NCBI GenBank assembly: GCA_039794565.1
Contig: JAUQVX010000001.1
Coordinates: forward strand, 186,001-250,000
Direction: 5' to 3'
From: Gloeomargarita sp. SRBZ-1_bins_9
GTDB lineage: Bacteria > Cyanobacteriota > Cyanobacteriia > Gloeomargaritales > Gloeomargaritaceae
Length of the DNA stretch: 64,000 bases
Shown here one piece after another: positions 57,087 to 64,000 of this stretch. The position numbers were made by a program, and so were the translations under genes. Within the stretch, counting starts at the first letter, position 1; each line of letters starts with the position of its first letter. The notes under the pieces were generated by a model. It was not told the origin of the DNA. It was given only the letters and a program-made list of their open reading frames with translations, and searched no databases.

Positions 57087-58460
57087 CTAGGAGGCCACAG
57101 GAAGCCGGACCGTAAAGGTGGTGCCTTGGTTGATTTGGCTGTCTACTGTGATGGTGCCGCCGTGTAACTCCACGATCTGGCGCACGATGGCCAGGCCCAG
57201 TCCCGAACCGCTAATGCCCCGTTGTCGCACCCGTTCATCCCGATAGAAGTACTCAAAGATGTGGGGCAGGGCCTCCGGGCTGATGCCCATGCCGTCGTCG
57301 GCCACCGTCAATACCGCCTGCTGGTCCTGCCGTTGGAGAGCCAGACGAATGTGGCCCCCCACCGGTGTGTAGCGATAGGCATTGCTCAACAGGTTCATCA
57401 CCACTTGCCGCAGCAGGTCCGGGTCCCCCCACACGTACAGGGGCTGCTCCGGGGTTGCCAGGGTCAGGTGGTGGGAAGAACCCTGGGTGGCCTGCCAAGT
57501 TTGGTTCACCTGTTGCAAGAGGTGTCCCATCTCCACTCGGGTTGTCCTGGTGAGGGTCGCGGCGTTCTCGTGGCGGGCCAGAAAAAGCAAATCCCCCACC
57601 AATTGCCCCATGTCCTTGGCTAAGGTCGCCACCTTTTCGAGGCGGGCCAGGGCCTGGTCCGGGGATTGCTGCCCTAGCATGACACCCACCTGGGCGTGGC
57701 TCAGGATGGCGGCCAGGGGCGCCCGCAGTTCGTGGGAAGCCTGGGCGGTGAAACGGGACAGACGCTCGCAGGCCGCCTGCAACTGTTGATTGGCCGTCGC
57801 TAATTGGGATTCCCGCGTTTGTAGTTCCCGGTAGAGCTGGCGAAAGAGGGATAGGGCCAACCCGCCGCTGGTGAACCCCACGATAATGGCCCCCAACCCC
57901 AGCCAGTGGGACCACTGCTGTCGCTGCTCCAGCTGCTGTTGGCGCTGTTGTACCAGGGTGGCCTGTTCCAGCAAAAAACCATTGAGCAGGGCGCGGGTAC
58001 GGTCCATCTGTTGTTTGGTTGCCTCCAGGGACCCTTGACCGCCGGCGGTGATCAGGGTCCGCTCCAGCAAGGCAAAGGTTTGGGCAACAGCGCGGTGCAA
58101 GTCCTGGACACGACGGGCCTGCGGCGGATTGTCGCTCACCAGAATGTCCAGGTTTTCCAAGGTCAGGGGCCATTGTTGGACCGCTGTATGATACGGCTCT
58201 AAAAATCCGGGTCGGCGGGTCAACAGGTATCCCCGGACGGCCGTTTCCGCATCCAAAAGATGGTTAAGCAGATCCCGTCCTTCCAGATGGACCCGCTGGC
58301 TGGCGACCACCCACCGTTCGTAATCCCGCAGGGAAAAGTTAACCCAGGCCAATCCCCCAACCGCGGTCACCAGGCTCAGCACCGGCAGGGCAATGATCAC
58401 CCAGCCCCGGTGGAACGGGGGTAGGGCCGACCAACCTTGCCACAGGCGTTGCCACCCCAT
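57087..58460 (-). CDS. membrane histidine kinase with CHASE3-like sensor
   Basis: A 457-residue kinase. Membrane segments flank a helical CHASE3-like periplasmic domain: IIALPVLSLVTAVGGLAWV and LGLGAIIVGFTSGGLALSLF. The H-box is FTAQASHELRAPLAAILSHA, the N-box is NLLSNAYRYTP, and G boxes are VADDGMGISP and GSGLGLAIV. The start at 58460 abuts the response regulator stop, so they form a pair. Confidence 0.9.
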   Translation of the reverse strand: MGWQRLWQGWSALPPFHRGWVIIALPVLSLVTAVGGLAWVNFSLRDYERWVVASQRVHLEGRDLLNHLLDAETAVRGYLLTRRPGFLEPYHTAVQQWPLTLENLDILVSDNPPQARRVQDLHRAVAQTFALLERTLITAGGQGSLEATKQQMDRTRALLNGFLLEQATLVQQRQQQLEQRQQWSHWLGLGAIIVGFTSGGLALSLFRQLYRELQTRESQLATANQQLQAACERLSRFTAQASHELRAPLAAILSHAQVGVMLGQQSPDQALARLEKVATLAKDMGQLVGDLLFLARHENAATLTRTTRVEMGHLLQQVNQTWQATQGSSHHLTLATPEQPLYVWGDPDLLRQVVMNLLSNAYRYTPVGGHIRLALQRQDQQAVLTVADDGMGISPEALPHIFEYFYRDERVRQRGISGSGLGLAIVRQIVELHGGTITVDSQINQGTTFTVRLPVAS

Positions 58461-59129
58461 TTACAGCCGTAGGCGATAGCCCACCCCGTACACCGTTTCG
58501 ATCAAGTCAGCCCCCTCCAGTTCGGCCAACCGCAACCGCAGGCGGCGGATTTGGGCACTCACGGCATTGCTTTCCGGTTGCCGGTCCCACTCCCACAAAT
58601 TCAGCTCCAGTTGTTCCCGGCTGAGCACCTGCTGAGGGTGCCGGAAAAAATACTCTAGAAATTGGTACTCCCGCGCCGAGAGGGTGATGCATCGGTCGCC
58701 GCGCCGCAGGGTCATGGTAGGGCCGTCGAGTGCCCAATCCCCCACCACCAGTTGGTCGCCCTGCCACCGGGGAGAGCGTCGTCCCAAGGCTCGCACCCGC
58801 GCTAACAACTCCTCCAGGTCCACGGGTTTCACCAGGTAATCATCCGCCCCCGCATCCAGACCCATCACTTTGTCCTGGGTGGTGTCCTTGGCCGTTAGCA
58901 GGAGAATCGGTGCCCCTTTTCCCTGTTGCCGATAGGACTGACACAGTTCGATGCCGCTGACCTGGGGCAGCATCCAATCCAAAATAAGCAGGTCGTAGTC
59001 CTTTTCCCCCAACAACCACTGGGCCGTCGGACCGTCACCCACCCCATCCACCAAATGGCCGACATGGGTGAGGGCAGTCCACAAGGGTTCCCGCTGTTCC
59101 GGATCGTCCTCCACCAATAAAATGCGCAT
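58461..59129 (-). CDS. OmpR/PhoB-type response regulator
   Basis: A 222-residue regulator starting MRILLVEDDPEQREPLWTAL. The receiver Asp is in LLILDWMLPQVSGIELC, the Thr in LLLTAKDTT and the Lys in YLVKPVDLEEL. The C-terminal winged helix has LSAREYQFLEYFFRHPQQVL and VSAQIRRLRLRL with VYGVGYRLRL. It binds DNA. The partner kinase is immediately downstream and the TAXI receptor gene is 2 bp upstream. Confidence 0.92.
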   Translation of the reverse strand: MRILLVEDDPEQREPLWTALTHVGHLVDGVGDGPTAQWLLGEKDYDLLILDWMLPQVSGIELCQSYRQQGKGAPILLLTAKDTTQDKVMGLDAGADDYLVKPVDLEELLARVRALGRRSPRWQGDQLVVGDWALDGPTMTLRRGDRCITLSAREYQFLEYFFRHPQQVLSREQLELNLWEWDRQPESNAVSAQIRRLRLRLAELEGADLIETVYGVGYRLRL

Positions 59130-59131
59130 GG

Positions 59132-60091
59132 CTATCGCCGCAACCGGGACAGGTACTGCTCGACGCCGGGATGATAGGTCAACCCCCTGACCAGGGCTTC
59201 CTGCCGCCGGTCCAGGGTCAACAACGCCCAAAAGGGGTCCGCTTGCCGTAGGACCTGCTGCTGTTGGGCCAGCACCTGGGTCAGGCGATACACCAAGGGC
59301 TGGGGCAAGGAACGCCGCACAAAGAGGCAAGCCCCGGTCGCCAGGGTGGTCACGGGACGGGTCTGCCAGGGATAGGTGCGGGCCGCAAGGGACTTGAGTT
59401 GGTATAAAGCCGCCGCCTCTGGAAAACCCTTTTTCCCCTGGTCCAAGGGCACCAGTTGCACCGGCGCCTGGGCGGGTATTTGCCGCAGTTGGGGCGCACC
59501 CACCCCTGCCGTCACAAACAGGGCGTCCAATCTCCCCCCCAGCAAATCCCGAATCCCCTGGCCAATTTCTCCCGTGATCAGCCGCTCCCGGGTCACGTCC
59601 ATATCCGCCATCTGCAGCACCAGCAAAGCACTGACATAGGTGCCCGAATCCACCGGTCCCACGCCGATGCGTTTCCCCCGCAGTTGCCCCAGGGAGCGAA
59701 TCCCCGGCCGCACCAGTAGATGCACCAGCTCCTCGTTCACCGGACCGATGACCGCCAAGTTATCCACCAGGGTGCGCTGGGGGACCCTAAGGTTTTTGAA
59801 CAACACAAACGCATCCGTTTGGGCCAGCGCCAAGTCCGCCTGATCCTGGGCCAGTTGTTCCAAATTATACAAAGACCCCGGCGATTCCTTGACCACCACC
59901 GTAAAACCCTGGGGCTGCAACACCCGGCGCAGGGCCTGTCCCGCCCGTTCATACAAACTGCCTGGGCGCGCCGTGAGTAACGTCAAGGTGGTGGGTTTTT
60001 GTCCCCTGCCCATCAATGGCGCCAGGGAGATCACCAGGCTGGCAGCCAGTCCCCCCAGCAACCAGCGGCGTTGGATCAGGGGTCGGCCCAC
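59132..60091 (-). CDS. TAXI-family TRAP solute-binding protein
   Basis: About 319 residues from GTG 60091, which lies 16 bp inside the chlI 3' end. The N-terminus carries a signal ([19 protein letters not shown]) possibly Tat-type. Ligand-fold motifs are [59 protein letters not shown] and [20 protein letters not shown], typical of TAXI proteins. No TRAP permease gene is nearby. The next two genes are a response regulator and kinase, so it may act as a periplasmic sensor for them. Confidence 0.82.
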   Translation of the reverse strand: MGRPLIQRRWLLGGLAASLVISLAPLMGRGQKPTTLTLLTARPGSLYERAGQALRRVLQPQGFTVVVKESPGSLYNLEQLAQDQADLALAQTDAFVLFKNLRVPQRTLVDNLAVIGPVNEELVHLLVRPGIRSLGQLRGKRIGVGPVDSGTYVSALLVLQMADMDVTRERLITGEIGQGIRDLLGGRLDALFVTAGVGAPQLRQIPAQAPVQLVPLDQGKKGFPEAAALYQLKSLAARTYPWQTRPVTTLATGACLFVRRSLPQPLVYRLTQVLAQQQQVLRQADPFWALLTLDRRQEALVRGLTYHPGVEQYLSRLRR

Positions 60092-61140
60092 TGGAAAACC
60101 TCCTTGGCCACCTGCATCACCCGGTACCCGGAATCCACCGACTCCAGGGGGTCTTTGCGCAAACGGTGTCGCAGGCATAACACCAGAACCCGACGGATGT
60201 CCTCTTCAGTGACCAACGTCCGTCCCTCCCAGGCCGCTAGCGCCTTGGCAGCCCGGTTGGTGACAATATCCCCCCGCAGCCCGTCCACATCTAACGCCGC
60301 GCACACCTGGGAAATCTTCACCCGCAGGTCGTAATCAATCTGCACCTGGGGAAGTAGTTCTCGCGCCCGCACGATCTGCGCCCGCAATTGTTCCTGCTGC
60401 TCCCGGTACTGCTCCAGAAAACCCCAGGGGTCCCGGTCAAAGGCCGTCCGTTGCTCCACTATTTGTACCCGCAAAGCTGGGTCCTTCACTGTGCGAATCT
60501 CCGCGTGCATGCCAAACCGGTCCAGCAATTGGGGCCGCAATTCCCCTTCCTCCGGGTTGCCCGAACCCACCAGTACAAACCGGGCCGGGTGACGCAGGGA
60601 AATCCCCTCCCGTTCCACCGTGTTCCAACCCGAGGCCGCTGCATCCAACAGCACATCCACCAGATGGTCGTCCAGCAGGTTCACCTCGTCCACATACAAA
60701 ATCCCCCGGTTGGCCCGCGCCAGCAATCCCGGTTCAAAGGCCCGGATGCCCTCGGTGAGCGCCTTTTCGATGTCAATCGTGCCGCAGACCCGGTCCTCCG
60801 TCGCCCCCAAAGGCAAGTCCACCATGGGCACTTTTTTGAGCACCACCCGCAGGGGTTCCCCCCGCTCCTTGGCCTGACGTACTGTGTCGGCCATCAACTC
60901 CGGGTCATCCGGGTCCGAGTTAAAGGGGTCCCCCTCCACCACCCGGATTTCCGGCAAGACATCCACCAGCGCCCGGATGGTGGTAGATTTGCCCGTGCCC
61001 CGGTCCCCCATGATCATCACCCCGCCGATTTTGGGGTCAATCACATTCAGCAGTAGCGCCAGTTTCATTTCCTCCTGGCCGACGATGGCGCTGAAGGGAA
61101 ACACCGGACGGTTCAGGGGACGGGTAGCCGTTGCAACCAT
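60076..61140 (-). CDS. chlI: magnesium chelatase ATPase subunit ChlI
   Basis: A 354-residue AAA+ protein inserting Mg into protoporphyrin with ChlD and ChlH. Walker A is [20 protein letters not shown], Walker B is [20 protein letters not shown], and [14 protein letters not shown] is the sensor/Arg finger region. The start [20 protein letters not shown] is typical. It is downstream of ccsB with a 34-bp gap and overlaps the TAXI gene. Confidence 0.95.
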   Translation of the reverse strand: MVATATRPLNRPVFPFSAIVGQEEMKLALLLNVIDPKIGGVMIMGDRGTGKSTTIRALVDVLPEIRVVEGDPFNSDPDDPELMADTVRQAKERGEPLRVVLKKVPMVDLPLGATEDRVCGTIDIEKALTEGIRAFEPGLLARANRGILYVDEVNLLDDHLVDVLLDAAASGWNTVEREGISLRHPARFVLVGSGNPEEGELRPQLLDRFGMHAEIRTVKDPALRVQIVEQRTAFDRDPWGFLEQYREQQEQLRAQIVRARELLPQVQIDYDLRVKISQVCAALDVDGLRGDIVTNRAAKALAAWEGRTLVTEEDIRRVLVLCLRHRLRKDPLESVDSGYRVMQVAKEVFQWADP

Positions 61141-61174
61141 AGCCGCAGCCTCACTCACCCTGTTTATTGTGCCA

Positions 61175-62134
61175 TTACCAGAACCAGCCGTAGCTGTGCA
61201 GCCCCTTGCCCAGGACATTTACCCCCAGGTAGCACACCCAGACTACCGCAAACCCCACCGTGGCTAAGACCGCCGGCCGCCGGCCCTGCCATCCCCGGGT
61301 AATGCGGGCGTGCAGATAGGCGGCGTACACCAACCAGGTAATCAAGGCCCAGGTTTCCTTGGGGTCCCAGCTCCAGGGCGCCCCCCAGGCCTCGTTGGCC
61401 CACACCGCCCCGGAAATGATCCCCACCGTCAACAGAGGAAACCCCAAACCGATGACCCGATAGCTAAGGTTGTCCAGGGTTTCCGCTAGGGTTAGTTGCT
61501 CCGGTGTTAGGGCCACCACCGGTCGGGTCAGCAGCCCAGTATTACCCTTCTCCTGGGGTAGGGATGGGGATACCGGCTGAACACGGTAGGCACCGCTCCC
61601 GACTGAACTGCCCCGCAGGGGGATGGCCTGCCCCCGGGTGACCAGCAAAAAGGCCAGGGCCAGCAGGGAACCCACCAACAGCGCCCCGTAGGCCAGCATC
61701 ATCACCGAGACATGCATCATCAGCCAGTTGGATTTCAGGGCCGGTACTAAAGGGGCCGAACGTTGCATCTGGGGCGGTAGAGACAGGGTGGCCAAGGCCG
61801 TTACCCCCGCTGCTACCGGTGCCGTCATCACCCCCACCCAGCCACTTTGGCTCCAGCGTTCCGCCAGCAGGTGAAACGTGGTGATGCCCCAGGCCAAAAA
61901 AAAGAGGGATTCGTACAAGTTGCTCAGGGGAAAATAGCCGGCCTCCAGCCAACGGGCCAGCAAGAGAGCTGCCGTCGTGCCGTTGGCCAACACCATCCCC
62001 GTCGTTCCCCAAGCCAGCAGGTTTTGGCCAAAGGCCAGGTTCGTCCAGTAAACCAATGTGGTCCCCAGCAACAGGATAAAGGCCGCATTATCCAACCAAT
62101 TTTGTAAAACCACCAAATTCATCGCGTTTTTCAT
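61175..62134 (-). CDS. ccsB: c-type cytochrome biogenesis protein (CcsB/CcsA family)
   Basis: A 319-residue polytopic membrane protein that handles heme for cytochrome c synthesis on the lumenal side. The tryptophan-rich motif is [20 protein letters not shown] near residue 260, with [13 protein letters not shown] at the end. The plastid homologue is called ccsA. The Ccs1/ResB partner is not in the window. The alternative start is the second Met, MNLVV. Confidence 0.92.
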   Translation of the reverse strand: MKNAMNLVVLQNWLDNAAFILLLGTTLVYWTNLAFGQNLLAWGTTGMVLANGTTAALLLARWLEAGYFPLSNLYESLFFLAWGITTFHLLAERWSQSGWVGVMTAPVAAGVTALATLSLPPQMQRSAPLVPALKSNWLMMHVSVMMLAYGALLVGSLLALAFLLVTRGQAIPLRGSSVGSGAYRVQPVSPSLPQEKGNTGLLTRPVVALTPEQLTLAETLDNLSYRVIGLGFPLLTVGIISGAVWANEAWGAPWSWDPKETWALITWLVYAAYLHARITRGWQGRRPAVLATVGFAVVWVCYLGVNVLGKGLHSYGWFW

Positions 62135-62154
62135 TCCGGCGGCAATGTTTTCTA

Positions 62155-63264
62155 TTATGACAGGTTACCCACCAACTGCAGGCAATGGCTCACCCAGGCA
62201 TGCCACGGGGTGCCGGGCGTGAGTTGCTGCTGGATGCGCCGGAGTAAACACCAGGGTCCATCCATGGCCCAGGTCGCCCCTTGACACAGATAGCGCCGCG
62301 CCACCCGCTGTACACCGTAGGCCGTTAGGCCCCCCCAGAATCCTCCCCCCAGGGCAACCAGTCCTTCTCCGTCAGGGATGAACCCACTCCCGAACGCTAC
62401 CAGGGTACTGCTCAAGCCCAGCGCCAGCACCAATTTCTCCAGGCCATAGGGGGTCAGGGGCAACCGGTAGCAACGGCTCAGCCACAAAACGGCCCCCACA
62501 TCGGCCAGCCATGAGACCGCCAGTTTCAGCCCTAGCCCCGGTGTCAAGGTGACGACTAGCGCCTTGAGCAGCAGGGGCCACCAGGGCAGCGGCGCTTGTT
62601 GCTTTTGCGCGATCCATTCCCGTTCCCGCCGGGCCATCCACAACAGGCGGTTCACACAAGTCAGAGCAGTCCGCTGTTGCCATGCCTCTGCCAACAGGGT
62701 TTGGACAGGGCCGACATCCACCGGCAAGGGCACGGCCTGGGTTTCCACCCGCCCGTCCGGCCACTGGAGACGGACCGGTTGGGTCACCGGAAACAGCCGC
62801 ACCACTGCTGTGGCCAGGCAGTTGGCCGTAGGGGGCGGGGGTACCGGCGGTTCACCACTGCTCCAGGGGAGAACCCGAATCACCGGACGGCCCCAATCCC
62901 GCAACTGTTGGGCCAATTCTGGAGGCAGCTGGGGCGATGTCACCCACAGACATAGCTCTGCCGAGGCCAGCGCCTCCTGAATTAGAGCAGATCGTTCTGG
63001 CGTCCACCCCGGCGTGTCGGTCCACAAAATGGGGGGATCAGCAGTCAACACCCTCACCGGCCAGGCGGTCGGTCCGGTGGGCACAGGCAAGGGGTGGACC
63101 AGATGGCGCAACAGGGTAGATTTGCCCACCCCCGGCAGCCCGACAATCACCACCGACCAATAGGGGGTGGTCCCTAGGCTCAGCGCTCCCAGGGGTTCCC
63201 GCCGGCGTTGCCAATAGCGTTCGCTGCGGGCCTGGAGGTCCTGCCAAAAGGCTGTGGAGTCCAT
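62155..63264 (-). CDS. membrane GTPase with DUF697-like region
   Basis: A 369-residue protein. The G1 loop is [20 protein letters not shown] near residue 40, followed by WTDTPGW (G3). The C-terminal half has membrane stretches ([38 protein letters not shown]) like DUF697/YcjF proteins. The NKxD motif is not obvious. ATG 63264 is chosen. It ends 20 bp before ccsB. Confidence 0.75.
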   Translation of the reverse strand: MDSTAFWQDLQARSERYWQRRREPLGALSLGTTPYWSVVIVGLPGVGKSTLLRHLVHPLPVPTGPTAWPVRVLTADPPILWTDTPGWTPERSALIQEALASAELCLWVTSPQLPPELAQQLRDWGRPVIRVLPWSSGEPPVPPPPTANCLATAVVRLFPVTQPVRLQWPDGRVETQAVPLPVDVGPVQTLLAEAWQQRTALTCVNRLLWMARREREWIAQKQQAPLPWWPLLLKALVVTLTPGLGLKLAVSWLADVGAVLWLSRCYRLPLTPYGLEKLVLALGLSSTLVAFGSGFIPDGEGLVALGGGFWGGLTAYGVQRVARRYLCQGATWAMDGPWCLLRRIQQQLTPGTPWHAWVSHCLQLVGNLS

Positions 63265-63331
63265 TCGGTTGCCTTCTGTCTGGCGGTCATTGTATCCTGG
63301 GTTGCCAACTGCCATATCCAAAACACACCCT

Positions 63332-64000
63332 ATGTTTCTGCCGTATTCGGGGCTGTCGGGTGCGGTAGCCGCAGCAGCGACGGTATCTTTGGCCCAGGTG
63401 GCTCCAGACCAGACGGTTGTGCCCCTATTGCGCCAAGGACGGGAGCGGATACGCCAGGGAGATTGGGCCGCCGCCTTAGCAGTGTACCAACAGCTAGCCG
63501 AACGCACCCCCAACAACGGCGCTGTTTGGGCCACCCTGGGTTACCTGCACCGGCAACTGGGGGATGGACCAGCGGCACTACAGGCCTATCAGCAAGCCGT
63601 ACGTTTACAGCCCCAAAACCTGGACTATCTCAACGCTCTGGCGCGGGTGCAAGCGGAGTTAGGGGAATGGCAACAGGCGGCTACCACCTATGCCCGCAGC
63701 CTACGGGTCAATCCCCGCCAAGTGACGGCCTACCTGGGGTTAGCGGCGGTGCAGGAACGGTTGGGACAACCCCAGGCCGCCCTGGCAACCCTAGCCCGGG
63801 GGTTAGCCCACCAGCCCCAATCGGTCCCCCTACTGGAGGCCCAGGGACGGCTCTGGCTACACCTGAATCAACCCCAACCCGCCCTGGAAGCCCTCACCCG
63901 CGCCGCCCAACTAGCTCCCCGCGATAGGGGGATTCAACGGCTGATTGCTCTAGGGCGGGCCATGCAGGGGGACCTTCCCCAAGCCAAATATCTGCTGAGC
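63332..64000 (+). CDS. TPR-repeat protein, open at the window edge
   Basis: The frame starts at ATG 63332 and has no stop by base 64000 (223 codons seen). A signal-like N-terminus MFLPYSGLSGAVAAAATVSL (cut near AQVA) is followed by at least five TPR units, for example AVWATLGYLHRQLGDGPAAL then QAYQQAVRLQPQNLDY, and AAVQERLGQPQAALATLARG. It is likely exported and mediates protein contacts. It is divergent from the GTPase gene. Confidence 0.85.
   Translation, partial: MFLPYSGLSGAVAAAATVSLAQVAPDQTVVPLLRQGRERIRQGDWAAALAVYQQLAERTPNNGAVWATLGYLHRQLGDGPAALQAYQQAVRLQPQNLDYLNALARVQAELGEWQQAATTYARSLRVNPRQVTAYLGLAAVQERLGQPQAALATLARGLAHQPQSVPLLEAQGRLWLHLNQPQPALEALTRAAQLAPRDRGIQRLIALGRAMQGDLPQAKYLLS

Overview
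The window is a gene-dense chromosomal segment of a cyanobacterium. It carries photosystem genes (psaC, psbY), a phycobilisome terminal-emitter gene (apcD), a CpcS/CpeS-type phycobilin lyase homologue, two chlorophyll-pathway genes (chlG, chlI), a KaiB-domain clock kinase (sasA), a SufCDS iron-sulfur cluster and lipid A / LPS export genes (lpxA, lpxB, lptA, part of lptC). Base composition is high in G+C, roughly 60% by eye, and I saw no copy of the HIP1 octamer common in many cyanobacteria. A deep-branching or thermophilic unicellular lineage fits, but the genus is not proven from this sequence.

Layout. 0-6 kb: lptC (cut by the window edge), a NYN/LabA-type protein, metG, sasA, tRNA-Glu, aat, a DUF393 protein, coaBC and rpmF. 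6-15 kb: a PHP phosphoesterase, a methyltransferase, a pentapeptide-repeat protein, a flavoprotein-ferredoxin pair, a lambda-type muramidase, apcD, lptA, bioD, a response regulator and chlG. 15-25 kb: sufS-sufD-sufC (no sufB), an M16 protease, a glycosyltransferase, a membrane-anchored helical-repeat protein, a degenerate HAD protein, alr and cofH. 25-37 kb: a Ser/Thr kinase with WD40 repeats, an SbmA/BacA-like ABC exporter, hisA-trpD, psaC, an exported superoxide dismutase, holB, an RHH-like protein, purH and nanE.

37-43.5 kb is the most unusual part. A decayed Rpn/DUF4351 gene, mltA and a heavily decayed type III-B CRISPR cas10/cmr2 gene are followed by a feoABC iron-uptake operon with a Fur-box-like site. 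After that come a small coiled-coil membrane protein and about 550 bp of low-coding DNA holding an AbrB/MazE-like antitoxin remnant. This looks like an old accessory island whose defence and mobile genes have died while the iron operon stayed intact.

43.5-64 kb: cheW-like, mutY, lpxA-lpxB, a second Ser/Thr kinase with an extracytoplasmic domain, psbY, a phosphoribosyltransferase, pdhA-pdhB side by side, the lyase homologue, trmFO, mtnA, a 2-Cys peroxiredoxin with a strong terminator, and a minus-strand run ccsB-chlI-TAXI receptor-response regulator-histidine kinase. The window ends with a DUF697-type GTPase and a TPR protein open at the right edge.

Intergenic spaces are short and many genes overlap, including long convergent overlaps (HAD/alr 86 bp, PHP/methyltransferase 57 bp, coaBC/rpmF 40 bp). 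All functional calls are from motif and family recognition by reading; no database search was run.
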